Assembly (NCBI RefSeq): GCF_902459465.1
Contig: NC_047070.1
Location: 3,894,554 to 3,958,553 of the forward strand
DNA: 64,000 bases
Source: Asterias rubens
Taxonomy: Eukaryota; Echinodermata; Asteroidea; Forcipulatida; Asteriidae
Reading direction: 5' to 3'
Numbering within the stretch: the stretch's first letter is position 1; the number at the start of each line of letters is the position of its first letter. The translations under genes were made by a program, and so were the position numbers. Of the stretch, positions 24,059-35,698 are shown in pieces. The notes below the pieces were generated by a model that worked only from the letters and a program-made list of their open reading frames with translations, had not been told where the DNA came from and did no database searches.

Positions 24059-24447
24059 TTAAAGGCAGTGGACACTATTGGTAATTACTCAAAATAATTA
24101 TTAGCATAAAAGCTTACTTGGTAACGAGTAATGGAGAGCTGTTGATAGTATAAAACAATGTGAGAAACGGCTCCCTCTGAAGTAACGTAGTTTTCGAGAT
24201 AGAAGTTTTTTCCACAAATTTGATTTTGAGACCTCAGATTTAGAATTTAAGGTCTCGAAATCAAGCATCTGGAAGCACACAACTTCGTGTGACAAGGTTG
24301 TTTTTTTCTTCCATTATTATCTCGCAACTTCGACGACCGATTGAGCTCAAATTTTCACAGGTTTGTTATTTTATGCATATGTTGAGATGTAACACAAAGT
24401 GAGAAGACTGGTCTTTGACAATTACCAATAGTGTCCAGTGTCTTTAA
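24059..24447. mobile_element. TTAA hairpin MITE, GGCAGTGGACACTATTGG family (copy 2)
   Basis: TTAAAGGCAGTGGACACTAT at the left; ACCAATAGTGTCCAGTGTCT then TTAA at the right. The central arms GAGACCTCAGA/TTAAGGTCTCGA are intact. Opposite internal polarity to copy 1. Confidence 0.92.
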
Positions 24448-26640
24448 GACATTTCTATCGCAACGTCACAGCACGAGTTTTTGCCAAACGAGGTTGAAAA
24501 ACTATGGAAAGCCATCAATACAAAACAAAAGCACATTGCCACAGCTTCTCAGCCATCCCGCCCAAGGGGTCGAAACTCAAATAATAAAATACAATTTTTA
24601 GACGTTTTTCTTATTGAACGTTGCCACACTAACAGTTGTTTCATTTAAACACAACAGTGTTTTGTTTTTGTGTTTTGTTTTATTTTATTTGGTATTGTTT
24701 ACATCCATTTATTTTATTTTTTTTTTTTCCCTTGTCTTTTTTATCGTTTATTCTGTTTATAATTTATTTTAAATATATTTTCACAGTCGTTCATGGTGGT
24801 CTGTTTCTGTTCCCTATTTTATTTTACTTAATCTTCAATGTATGCTTTAATTTTCTTTCCTAAGATGATTCTATTTTAATTGTTAACTTTGTACATATCA
24901 GATTGTTTTTATATAGGCTATATGAATATTTCTTATTGTTTTTTTTTTTTGTATCCTTTCCTGTAATTGGCGGCTCGTCCGCTGTTGGTTTGGTCAATAA
25001 ATATAATATAACTCAAATTAGAAAATACACTTGATGAACAGTAAACCAAAACACACTGTCGACTCGGTGGCGCACCCGAAGGAAACAGACCACGAGTCAA
25101 TGTTGAATGATGGATCTTATACTGAACTCAATACGTAACTTAAACATAACTTAGTGCACTGTAAACACCAGTGGCCAGTGAGCCGTCTAACCATAGAGTT
25201 ACACTAAACATGCATGTGGGCTGGGCGAACGTCATCATAAAACCTTCCTCTGTTTTGTTATTCTGCTCTATTGGGCGGTCTTTCCGTTCCAATCGACATT
25301 GGAACTCAACATTACACACAGAACGAAATGCCAAGTTCACAGCTAGGCGTGAGATTTTTCAGACCCCAACCCTCCCCCCTAAAAACGTTCTTTATTTTGA
25401 TAGACCATTTTTTGTTTTACTTCGAGTACGGAATCTTGACATGACCGTATCCGGCTATAGGCTACGACTGTGTTGCTAAGGGTGTTTCTGACGTTACGTT
25501 TCTACGCGGATGCCATTCTTTTACAATTTTCTGAAAAATATTAACTGAAAGATTATTAATAATATAAATGTTAGGAATTAACATATTTCGGGGAGTTCCT
25601 ATGAAGCTGGAAAAAGGAAAACTAGATTTTGTTATAGGCTGGAGCTCCACCATTCAAATGGTCTGCATACATCTTGTGAATAGTCAATATCAAAACATTA
25701 ATGTTTGAATCTTGATTGATTGAAGTTTCTTATTCGGCCAAAATCAACCCTATGTCTTACTTTGAAAAAGGAAAAGGGTCCATAAGAACAAATTGCCGAT
25801 CCGGGAAAAAATCACAAACATGGATTTCCGGACAGGTGATGACCTTATGTGGCATTTTGAGTAAATATTTTTGAAATAAACATCCTTTAATAAGCATAGT
25901 AAAACTGCTAAAGCTAAAGATGTTAACTAAACATCAATAATATAGCAACAGTCATACTATAATAAATCTGCATAAACAGCCACTAGCCACAAATCACCCA
26001 GTATAAATTTTTTCTCTCTCTCAATATTTTCAATTTGATAAGACAGTCTCTTCTCATATCACTGTATCATTGTCATCTGAAAGTCTACAGCCTACCTTTT
26101 AGTAAAGTTGAAGTTTTTCTGATCTTTGAATGCCCGGAAAGCCAGTATTGCCCCAAGATGCCCTTTTGTGGGTTAAAGGAACACACCAGCTTCGTTTGGC
26201 TAGATAGGTCTTCCGGGAATGAAGAATAACGGTTCCATAGGAATCAAATTTTGCCGTTTTCGAGCATTGTTTTCAAAAAAACGGAGGTCCGACGTGATTT
26301 TTTTTATATCCCTTTAACCTTTGGCCAGGAGCACTTGACCAATCTTAGATGTGGTTAACCCGAGGAGATAGTTATCTCAAAAGAGCACAAGCCGATCCAA
26401 ATTTAACTATATCTGAAGAGACAACAAAAGATGAAAACAAAGCTCACCTTCCAAGAAAAAGTTTAGTTCTCTTTTTTTGTGCCATCGAAACAAAATCATT
26501 TTGCACACACACGGAACTGATTATTCCATGCGCATGAAATGACACGGTGTACGACATTATTTCGAGCGTAATAATTAAATAAAGAACTCAAATTATTTCT
26601 GAAGAATTCGACTAATTTCTTGACACATACATTATTAATT
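24448..26640. other. No gene supported
   Basis: T-rich sequence at 24640-24960 and mixed sequence after. On the minus strand three short segments (26448-26499, 26096-26162, 25750-25843) have matching splice phases and would give a 70-residue frame, but no family resemblance and weak splice tracts; not called. Sequence at 26172-26330 beginning TTAAAGGAACAC looks like another decayed TTAA element. Confidence 0.4.
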
Positions 26641-26649
26641 TTTGCCCAT

Positions 26650-26830
26650 ATACACCGATGTGTGTAGCACTGTATACTCAGTACTTTCCCCGAGTCCTGT
26701 GAAAAAAAATCACAGGCATTTTACTTGGGTGGGATTCGAACCCACGACCCTTGCAATTCTAGAGCAAAGTCATACCAACTAGACCACCGAGATTGCCCGG
26801 TAGCTAGAGGCAGTTCGAATCCCGATGCAA
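26650..26830 (-). mobile_element. tRNA-derived SINE, minus orientation
   Basis: The reverse complement reads GGGCAATCTCGGTGGTCTAG then TTGGTATGAC (A box) and GGTCGTGGGTTCGAATCCC (B box), then CAAGTAAAATGCCTGTGA, a CACAGGACTC stretch and a tail with GTGCTACACACATCGGTGT. It closely matches the opposite-facing copy at 29270-29455. RNA polymerase III promoter boxes are intact in sequence. Confidence 0.85.
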
Positions 26831-26993
26831 ATTTAACATCTATTTAAAACATAAATTATTGTTTTCATAATAATATTACTAATAAAATTATGTCCCTAAA
26901 GGAACTCTGCTTGGGTAATAGATTTAAAGATTTTTAATAGAACAAAAAGTGAGTTTGCAATACATCGAGCGCGAATAATATTGCAGTTCTGGT

Positions 26994-29900
26994 CTAGCCA
27001 CGGACAACTGCGTACACCAAGCAGCCAGGCTGATCCTCTGCCGTCAAGTCTCCAGCCTTTACATCGTAGAGCCTGCACTGACCGGAAGTCATGACGTAGT
27101 CGAAATACCAACACCCGTTATTCATCTTACAACGCATGAAACATTGCATGGGTGACTCGATGTGAACGAGCGACAGAGGGCGTGGAGTGGTTATATGTTT
27201 TCCCACGAACATCAATGTGGACATGGAGGTGATGGAGAACGAAGGGTCCACGATCATTGCAGCTGTAGACATACCAATGGCTGAGGAGTAAAAAAAAAAC
27301 AGAAAAACCATAGTATAGTAGCGAGAATGTTTTGGTCGTTTGCGAAAAAAGAGCTCTTCTTCGAGATCACAGTAATTGTTGTAGTAATCCCCTTAAAAAA
27401 TAAGAACACAAAATGTGTTGATTGATCCCTCATTGAGTGCCTATCAATATTGTATAGATGCAATGACCTTGATTAGCAATATTATGAATAATAGTTAGTT
27501 TACCAAGCAAGGATGTGATGAATTAAACATTCTGTGTTCGTCTTTTGCAGCATTCAACATGGTTCTCTTAAATACTTTTCTTTGTCACAAATTCCGTTCA
27601 TTTATTTCTTACTGGTCATTTGAAGGCAGGCTTCCATGGGGTACTCTTCAACTATCACCTCGCACAGTGTTAAGACATTGTGATGGTTGTCTTGTTGATA
27701 CACATGTTCATCGTCGTCCACACTGACGTACCTGGCAATCACGGGCGGGTCGCACACAATCTGTATGTGTCCCCCTAGGATCGACGCTTGGTCTGATGTC
27801 ACTGGTACCCCACACGCTGCATTGCGGAAAATGTCACTCTCTATGCCTGCCCTTACGACGGCACCAATCAATCGATCGCCTGTCAATGAAAATTTAACAG
27901 TGTATATAAGTATAAGTACAGTACGTCAATTTCTAAAACACTTATTTACAACCATTACAATGGATGGTTGCCAGTACAATATTTTACAAACACCTCAAAT
28001 GCCCTTTAGTGCTGTTTAAAGTTTAAGCACATTTTTTTTACATGCAGCAGAACTTGTTGTAAGTGTTTATCAAAGGTTTTAGTGAGAATATTAGGCGGCA
28101 AAATGTACGCCATAGATTTGCCTTGTGACGTCATTCATTTTTGTGCAGTTAAGCACCGGAAGGTTAGCACGCCTTTTCGAGTGCTTACGGTTAGCATGAT
28201 CGATATGAAATGGAAACCGCGCAGTAACCATAAATCTGCCGCTCATCAGCGCTTAGGCCCAGGGCACAATTTCATAAAGCCTGTAAGCACAAAAGTTTGC
28301 TTAGCATGAAATTTCTTAATTAATAAAAACAGGATTACCAACCAAATTTCCACGTGATTTTCAGGATAAGCAAAGAACAGCTGAATGTCAGTAACAAGCA
28401 ATGCAACAAATTAAAATTTGGTTGGTAATGTTGTTTTATCAAGGAAGAAATTTCATGCTAAGCAAATTCTTATGCTTACAGGTTTAATGAAATTGGGCAC
28501 AGGTTAATAACTCTCCAAAGACCCTTTATGTTCTAAAGTATCAACGTTTTGAACTTACTATTACAACAATCTCCTCTGTTGACGAGAGTGATACGACCGA
28601 GGCAATGGTTGGTTCTCAGGTCAACCTTCCACCAGGGATGGGAATCAATGGCTAAAAACGAGAGGTTTGGATTATATTATGAATCATGTGGACAAAATAG
28701 CAAGGTTACAATACAATACAATAATCTTCATTAGGTCCCAAAAAGGGTATTTCAAATGCTCGCATACATGCAGTTAAAATATGACACATTAAAAGCATAA
28801 AAAAACAGACAATGGCTAACTACAATGGGAGACTTTGAGGCGCTAGGTGGCAGCAGACTTACCAGGTAAATTTTCCATTGTTTACGTAGTTCTGAGCATG
28901 CGCACATTACCGAAAACAATGGATTTTACCTGGTAAGTCTGCGTCCGGTAAAACTGTGAGATTTTAACGGCACAATTTTCTGACGTTCAAGTTCAATTTC
29001 ACTGAACGTGCAGCTAAACCTCCCTAATAATGTAATGAACCAGAAGGGAAAGTGACTGGATAGCTGTTGTAATTTTTGTGTGGGTTCAACCCCAATTAAT
29101 TTTTGTTATGCGACCAATGATATACTTGTAGATTATAATATCAAACTCATTTAAAAGTAAAAATACAAGCCTGTTCTTTTCCCCGACTTGCCCCCTCTTT
29201 TTAACACCAATGTATTTATCTTGAAAACATGTTTAGATATTAATAGCAGTATACTCGCTTCTAAAACATGGATTCGAACTGCCTCAAGCAACCGGGCAAT
29301 CTCGGTGGTCTAGTTGGTAAGACACTGCTCTAGAGTTGCAAAGGTCGTGTGTTTGAATCCCTCCCGAGTAATATGCCTGTGATTTTTTTTCACAGAACTT
29401 GGGTAAGTACTGAGTAAACAGTGCTAACACACATCGGTGTACAATCGGGTAAAATCCAAATGATTTATGTTTAGATATCAAACTTACCGGTGTGGGCGCA
29501 CTGCCCTGAGGCCAAGCGTGTATCTGAGTAGCGTCCGTCAATAGCTCGTCGAGCTGAGTTACCATCGTAGTCTGAGACCTGGCTGGCTTGCATTAACCAA
29601 TGATCCAATCCTGAAAATAAATAAGCATGACAACATTTCAACAACAAAAAGATATTCGTTATAAAAGCAACCATTATTTTGTGCATTAGTTTACCGAATT
29701 ATTTGTTTTAAGTAATGTTGGGTCTGCGTATACTCTCTAAATGCAAAAGAGTGAAAAAGCACTATTTGAAGAGCCATAATTGTTATGAGGGACACCTCTT
29801 TATTGAAGTTTGCATCTTTTTTGAGTGATTTTTCACTCTGTCCTGGAGTGAAACTCCTCTAAAAGAGTGAAATAACCACCAGTCAAGAGCCATTGAGGGA

Positions 29901-30069
29901 AAACTCGAAATGTAAAGAGTGGTGTTTTTCAAAAAAGTAATAAGTTTCCCGTTATTTACTTACGTGTGAGATCGAGGCACTGGCAGGATAGCGGGCAAAA
30001 CCACACGAGAATTCCAAAGAGAAATATCAACATTTTTTTCTCCAGCAAAATTCCCTCGCAGTAAGCCAT
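26994..30069 (-). CDS. Secreted F-type lectin with C-terminal PAN/apple domain
   Basis: Five exons join with matching phases: 29964-30069, 29488-29610, 28559-28651, 27613-27879, 26994-27280 (876 nt, 291 residues). Residues 1-30 are a signal peptide (hydrophobic LIFLFGILVWFCPLS); a second Met at 13 could also start it. Residues about 36-192 are an F-type (fucolectin/tachylectin-4) domain: ASQVSDYDGNSARRAIDG, CAHT with a candidate fucose-binding His, HPWWKVDL, VNRGDCCNSDRL, and ARYVSV...LTLCEV near the end. The family motif is H-x(24)-R-x-D-x(4)-[RK]; here one extra residue lies after RGDCC, at the exon 3/4 junction, so binding should not be assumed. Residues about 205-287 are PAN-like: CFMRCKMNNGCWYFDYV, QCRLYD. 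A role in glycan or microbe recognition is inferred from the family. A SINE sits in intron 2 and a second just past the stop. Confidence 0.9.
28255..28502. repeat. Inverted-repeat element in intron 3 of the lectin gene
   Basis: Left end GGCACAATTTCATAAAGCCT, right end TACAGGTTTAATGAAATTGG; TTAGCATGAAATTTCTT near 28303 pairs with AAGAAATTTCATGCTAA near 28444. A longer-armed member of the family seen at 21418. Confidence 0.75.
28853..28948. mobile_element. Small TIR element in intron 2 of the lectin gene
   Basis: GCAGACTTACCAGGTAAATT with TTCCATTGTTT at the left mirrors AAACAATGGATTTTACCTGG then TAAGTCTGC at the right; loop about 30 bp. Both arms contain donor-like GGTAA sequences but in an intron. 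Confidence 0.8.
29270..29455 (+). mobile_element. tRNA-derived SINE in intron 2 of the lectin gene
   Basis: A box: CTCGGTGGTCTAGTTGGTAA; B box: GGTCGTGTGTTTGAATCCC; then a body with ATGCCTGTGATTTTTTTTCA and CAGTGCTAACACACATCGGT. It is antisense to the gene and inverted relative to the copy at 26650-26830, so the pre-mRNA could form a duplex spanning exons 3 to 5. Confidence 0.88.
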
Positions 30070-30909
30070 CGCGGCACCTCACTTTACTGGTATCACTTTA
30101 CTGGTATCTCTTCGCTTTAAATAGACTGTGAGGAGAACGCGTCGGGTTTCATGCAAGCTGCGAGGAGGCTTCGACTCCGTCAACCAATAGGCGCCGGACT
30201 AGTGGGTCACGTGCTTACTGGGGTAGCTCGCCCATAGGGTCATAAGCCCTTTTCGATTTGGATTTTTTGCTCGGCTAAACACTCACACGTGACTTTCGTT
30301 GTATCGTATTCTTAATAATGGACAAAAACCAATCTATAAGACCATTTGAGGGTCGAAAACATTCGATAAAATCAAGTAAAAACGCAACATAGTACCGTCA
30401 CTGATACGGTTTGTCCCTAGCCGGCCCTACACATAGGACTCTTTTTCTGTACACAGATACAGTCACTGTAGTACAATACGAAAGTGTAAGGCCGCTAAGG
30501 CTAGGTTTGTCTCCTCCGAATCAAAATATCTGTACGGTCTGGGTTGAGTTTTGTTAAAATGTTTGTCTTGCTTTCGACTGGAAACAAGCGATTATGGTTG
30601 TGTTGTTAGCCTACTCTTATTAAATCTATTGAGGTGCTGAATTTATCACTCGAAATAGAGACTTAGTTATTTTAGAGTGTTACAAGAAATTAATATTATA
30701 GTTGATCGCACCATTTTCCCACTCAAACTTTTGTTTTTCTTCAAAATTATCAGAGGATTCAATAATTTTGAAAACAAAATTTGAATGGGAAGGTTGCGAT
30801 GGGGGAGTGTAATAACTGTCTAAACACATTTAAAATCATTAAATTTAAGGCACCCGCAGGAAATTAAGGCGCCCGCGGGAAGTAGGAAGGCCTCCAAGCC
30901 ATAAGGAAA
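30070..30909. other. Upstream region of the lectin gene; no other gene
   Basis: No TATA box with a confident position was found. The segment immediately upstream of the start (30070-30130) repeats TCACTTTACTGGTATC twice. Beyond about 30240 the sequence is non-coding. Confidence 0.4.
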
Positions 30910-31309
30910 TTAAAGGCAATGGACAATTTGGTAATTGTCAAAGACCAGTCTTCTACCTTGAGGTGTACCTCAGCATGCATAAAATAACAAACCTGTGCAA
31001 TTTAGAGCTCAGTTTGGTCGTCGAAGTTGCGAGAGAGTAATTTAGTGGAAGAAAAAAAAAACACCCTTGTCGCACAAGTTGCGTGCTTTCAGATGCTTGA
31101 ATTCGAGACCTCAGCTGAAGCCTCGATTATTCAATTCAAATATTATTTACTTCTTTCTATTTAGAAATTACTTCTTTCTCAAAAACTTCGTTACTTCAGA
31201 GAGGGCCGTTTCCCAATGTTTACCAACAGCTCACCATTGCTCGTTACCAAGTAAGTTTTTAGGCTAACAACTATTTCGAGTAATTACCAATAGTGCCTTG
31301 TGCCTTTAA
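30910..31309. mobile_element. TTAA hairpin MITE, GGCAGTGGACACTATTGG family (copy 3)
   Basis: TTAAAGGCAATGGACAATTT at the left, AATTACCAATAGTGCCTTGT then GCCTTTAA at the right. The interior TTCGAGACCTCAGCTGAAGC differs from copies 4, 5 and 8 and resembles copy 6, so at least two subfamilies exist. Confidence 0.9.
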
Positions 31310-31420
31310 GGATAAAGTCGATAAGTGCTGAACTCGTAACACGATACTTGAACACAACCTTCGACAACAATACCACGGGTTTGGGATTATAAATAATGAT
31401 AATATAAATTTGTACCACGC

Positions 31421-31802
31421 TTAAAGGCAGTGGACACTACTGGTAAGTGTCAAAGACTAGCCTTCACAGTTGGAGTATCTCAACATATGCATAAAATAAC
31501 AAACCTGTGAAAATTTGAGCTCAATCGGCCATCGAACTTGCGAGATAATAATGAAAGAAAAAACACCCTTGTCACTCGAAGTTGTGTGCGTTTAGATGGT
31601 TGATTTCGAGACCTCAAGTTCTAATTCTGAGGTCTCGAAATCAAATTCGAGGAAAATTACTTCTTTCTCGAAAACTATGGCACTTCTGAGGGAGCCGTTT
31701 CTCACAATGTTTTTTACCATCAACCTCTCCCCATTACTCGTCACCAAGAAAGGTTTAATGCTAATGATTATTTTGAGTATTTACCAATAGTGTCCACTGC
31801 CA
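31421..31802. mobile_element. TTAA hairpin MITE, same family (copy 4)
   Basis: TTAAAGGCAGTGGACACTAC at the left; TTTACCAATAGTGTCCACTG followed by CC at the right. The right tip lacks the last CTTTAA, so it is slightly truncated. It is only 111 bp from copy 3. Confidence 0.9.
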
Positions 31803-32131
31803 CTGGTGCTGGTGCCCTAGTTAAGTAATGACTATATAGTAAACCAGGGCAACAGCACCAAATATAAAGAGAAATATATCAACAAATTAAGCAAAACAAA
31901 AGCAGAAAATTAATAGTCATGAGAAATTTAAACGATTATAACCAGAATTTTGTTTATGATACAATACGGGGGTGTCTACATTGTTCATAAATATAACTAA
32001 CTAGGCTTTCCTAACATGTGTAAGATACACATTGGGAAAGGTTGTTAATAATTATAATTATTCGGTCTAAAAAAAAAGTTAAATGATGCATGATGTGAAA
32101 AGGACAGGTAGTTTGATGTTATTTTTTCAAC

Positions 32132-32513
32132 TTAAAGGAACGTTACCGAATTGGTAAGAAACAAAAATCGTGAAGATCTCAGATTCACATAAAACTTACA
32201 CGGTCTCACGATGATGATAGTTGAAAACGTCCCTTAAAATATTTGTATCTGAAATGTCATATTGGATGAGAAATAAATAATCTTACTTCGCGTTTTGAGT
32301 TTATCGCTCAGTGAGCGTTTTATTCATTTTTTATTTTGGCATCGATGCAATGCAAAATTTGTAATCGGTTTTTCACTATTCTCTCGTGACCCAGATGGCT
32401 GATCGATCTCAAACTTCTACAGGTTGGTCAGTATGTATGGTGGATTACATAAAGTGCTTACACTGCCAGCAACTGATTTGTTAGCAAAAACCAATTCTGT
32501 AATGTTCCTTTAA
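32132..32513. mobile_element. TTAA hairpin MITE, AGGAACGTTACCGAATTGG family
   Basis: Left TTAAAGGAACGTTACCGAAT, right CCAATTCTGTAATGTTCCTT then TAA. The centre pairs around TCGCTCAGTGAGCG. The relative at 50110-50490 is in the opposite polarity, next to the LINE tail. Confidence 0.88.
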
Positions 32514-32849
32514 AATATAAAGTGAGGCTCACAGGATAATCTGATATTGATCAGCACTGGTGGTAATCACTTTGACCTTTTGTTTGGTTTAACCATAACT
32601 GTGTACAGAAACATGGTTTAGTATTCAAAAACGGTAGTGGTCCTTGTTTATTGAAATAACCTTACGTTTCTGATTTCAATTTCTGAAGTTGAGTGACATT
32701 ATAATGATTGTGATGATCACAATTTGTTTGTTTTATTCCTTGTGATTTTTGCATCTTTGTGTCTTGAAATTCGGGGGGGAGGGGGGGGTTTCTCCCTTTA
32801 AAAAGTATAAATATCGTTTATGTAATATTATAATTCGATGCATGTTTTC

Positions 32850-33235
32850 TCCAGCATTCCTATGCCCAAATATGTTGTTGGGCATAAACGTTATGTTTTC
32901 TCGGTCAATTGAGCAAATGAGCAGCCAATTTAACCACAACGCTATTCTTTTTCTCGCGAAATCGAATGCATATACGGAAAGGTTCATTCGATTTCGTTTC
33001 AGGACTAGTCAAAAAAAGTACTGTTTTTGCATCATTTGTTTTGAACACAATATTCATTACAGTTTATCTGTTTGTTGGTATTTCTTTAGTCGTACCTATT
33101 TTAATTTTACCTATTTTAATCATTTAGCGAATTGATTGCCTCTTTGCGAAAAGTGAAAATAATTAAATCAGCAAAAACTCCAGCCAAGCCAGCTTTGCTA
33201 ATGATAGTGTGTCATGAAAAAAATGACCATAGGCT
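32850..33235. other. No gene; scattered GAGCAGCCAATTT words
   Basis: TTCTCGGTCAATTGAGCAAA and GAGCAGCCAATTTAACCA near 32898-32935 recur, partly inverted, at 33696-33740 and 33912-33990, so this is one more dispersed element in pieces. Confidence 0.45.
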
Positions 33236-33598
33236 TAAAGACAGTGGACACTATTGGTAATTGTAAAGACTAGCCTTCACAGTTGGTGTATCTCAACATA
33301 TGCATAAAATAACTAACCTGTGAACATTGAGCCCAATCGGTCATCGAAGTTGCGAGATAATAATGAAAGAAAAATTACCCTTGTCACATGGTTGATTTCG
33401 AGACCTCAAGTTCTAAATTTGAGGTCTCGAAATCAAATTCGTGGAAAATTACTTCTTTCTCAAAAACTATGGCACTTCAGAGGGAGCCGTTTCTCACAAT
33501 GTTTTATACCATCAACCTCTCCACACTACTCGTCACCAAGAAAGGTTTTGTGCTGATAATTATTTTGAGTAATTACCAATGGTGTCCACTGCCTTTAA
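33235..33598. mobile_element. TTAA hairpin MITE, GGCAGTGGACACTATTGG family (copy 5)
   Basis: TTAAAGACAGTGGACACTAT at the left, ACCAATGGTGTCCACTGCCT then TTAA at the right. Part of the left arm (after CCCTTGTCAC) is deleted compared with copy 4. Two open frames overlap it but are repeat by-products. Confidence 0.92.
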
Positions 33599-34377
33599 CT
33601 GAAATTGAATGGCCGAATTCTGAATTTGAAACGCAGTCGGGGCCTAACCACCGGAGAAGGCAAAATTATATAGCTTTAATTCGAACGCATGAAAATTAAA
33701 TTGGCTGCTATTAATTTGCAGAAATTGACCGAGAAAACCTATTTATTAAGTGGTTTAATTGTTACCCTTGGCAACTTGGCTACACAATGAAGTGTTTCCT
33801 ACCGATCATGGCAACAATCATACGTACAGATTTCGATAAAACACTGTTGATATAAAGGCCTAGATTGAGCGATGCGGGGAAAGGCCCTTGATAAAAACAC
33901 GGTTAACAATTCTCGGTCAATTTCAGCAACCATTGAGCAGCCAATTTGAGCAATATTATTGGCTAGTTAAATTGGCTGCTCATTTAATATTTCCGTATTA
34001 TGTGGTTCTGTGCTCATGGGGACGTTCTACAACTTAACCTATAAAATTATATTACATTCACTTGTTGCGTACGTGACAGACACTATGGGAGCAAGAGAGG
34101 GTGTATGACGTAATTTTCGGCTGCATGCGTAATAACAAGATGGCGGGGACAATTTTAATTTAACGAGAGTTTGTACAAACTATCAATTCAACACAGATGT
34201 ATCGTTTATAACACAGTAAGGCAGCAAGTGGAAAGAAAGAAAAAAATAATAATGAGTGGCTCTGTGCAAAGTGCAAAATTATTAAATTAATTGTGTCGTC
34301 GCCATTGATCTTTAAAAAATATCGCTGCAAAGGATGCGTTTTGGCGGTCAATTTTCTGACGTAAAGTTCACCGACCG

Positions 34378-34920
34378 AAACAATGGACCGTTCCGGTGTG
34401 GCGGTTTCAGTTATCCGCCGTGTTCAGTTTTCCGGGTGACGTAGTCGGAGATATCAACACGTTGTTCGAACGGTTTTAGCTTTCCGGCGTGTGCAGTTTT
34501 CCGGGTGACCTGTCAGATACCGCCGCGAGTACCCTGGCAAGTACTGTAGTTCTCTCAGCAGTGACCCCCAAATTGTTTATATTACGATTCTTTTCTGTGT
34601 AGTCACATAATCTCTTGCCCCATCTTTACATGTATTCATGGGTACAACTTTAGGCAGGTCACACTCTGCTTGCATAAAAAACAACTCATACGATCCACGC
34701 GTTTGCCGCTAGTTGTACTCGACTCGTGGACGCCGCCATGACAGCTACCGGAGGGTAATGGATGACTCAATACGGCACTAAAAATGGACTACTTTCGCTT
34801 GCTGTGCGCAGGCATCGCATGCCGTAATGCTACCGTATTTGGTCATTCGGAAAACTGAACACAGCGGAAAGTTGAAACCGCCACACTGGCTTTCCACTAC
34901 GCTCCGTGTACGAACACTCC
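34378..34920. repeat. Repeats of GGCGGTTTCAG and GTTTTCCGG words
   Basis: TCCGGTGTGGCGGTTTCAGT and CCGCCGTGTTCAGTTTTCCGGGTGAC (as separate short words) occur at 34393-34445 and again at about 34480-34510, with the inverse GGAAAACTGAACACAGCGG near 34849-34870 and AACCGCCACACTGG near 34875. An inverted-repeat element about 500 bp long is likely. Confidence 0.55.
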
Positions 34921-34924
34921 CAAT

Positions 34925-35245
34925 GACATTCTGCCATAGATATAAAATAGAATAACTAGATCGGCCGCGCGTACATACGCGGGTTCTGGATGGGGGCTGC
35001 CATTGCCTATCTCCCGTGTACATTTTCTGTGCGTTGCCGTCAGCACGTGACTTGTTGCCGTCAGCACGTGACATTTAGCGCGTCAAGGCCTATCTCCCGT
35101 GTTCATTTTCGCGCGTCGCCTTTCGAACGTGAATTTTTTACCGCGTCCATGGCGAACAACATTTTTGTTCTACACAGGCAATGGCGCGTATGTACGCGCG
35201 GCCGATCTAGTTATTTAATTCTATATCTATGCATTCTGCACGATT
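34925..35245. mobile_element. TIR element with CGCGCGTACATACGCG arms
   Basis: CATAGATATAAAATAGAATA with ACTAGATCGGCCGCGCGTAC at the left pairs with GTACGCGCGGCCGATCTAGT then TATTTAATTCTATATCTATG at the right. The arms flank GC-rich sequence with repeated GTTGCCGTCAGCACGTGAC. It resembles the element at 62046-62338 in layout. Confidence 0.85.
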
Positions 35246-35337
35246 CTGCCGCGCGTGCCAAATATACGCGCACGTCGTAAGACCGAGTTTGTCCGACCAC
35301 AATCATTGCTGTGATTGGTCAAATGAGTCGGTTACTG

Positions 35338-35436
35338 TTTAGACTTGATTTCAAGTCGGAAATCGCGGTTATTCCTCCTGCACATGATTGTCTATCACGC
35401 GATATGAGAATGTGACTTGAATCAAGTCTACGGTTC
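35338..35436. repeat. Short inverted repeat TTAGACTTGATTTCAAGTC
   Basis: The left arm pairs with GACTTGAATCAAGTCTACGG after about 60 bp. It lies about 260 bp upstream of the start of the small plus-strand gene. Confidence 0.6.
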
Positions 35437-35698
35437 AACCGGACGCTCGCAAACGCTCGTTGGCCAAAGCTCAAGATCGATCACCTCTCCGAGAACGAGG
35501 TTGCACTTTCGCACAGAGATGAAAAGATTTGTAACTTGTAGTTCGCGATAAAACTGTGATTTCCCACAATTCCTCCCGAAAAGTTTTCTTTCCATTTTGA
35601 GGAAGTCGAAGTTTTAGAGAGTGATTCCGCAAATATTATAGAACAATTTTGGTGGAAAAACAGTTACAGACTAGCGAAAGGTAGTCTGCTAGGGCAAA

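Noticed and set aside
24636-24863. 75-codon hydrophobic plus-strand frame
   Set aside because: It is a T-rich low-complexity stretch giving Phe/Leu/Ile by composition, with no signal of a real membrane protein.
25750-26499. Three minus-strand segments with matching phases giving a 70-residue frame
   Set aside because: Phase agreement over two junctions can easily be chance; acceptor tracts are weak, no family resemblance, and part overlaps a decayed TTAA element.
29270-29345. A functional tRNA gene
   Set aside because: A and B boxes are present but the acceptor stem and cloverleaf do not close, and the SINE body follows; a near copy lies at 26650.
32749-33135. 128-codon plus-strand frame
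   Set aside because: No domain, no splice support, overlaps dispersed GAGCAGCCAATTT repeats and a similar frame on the other strand.
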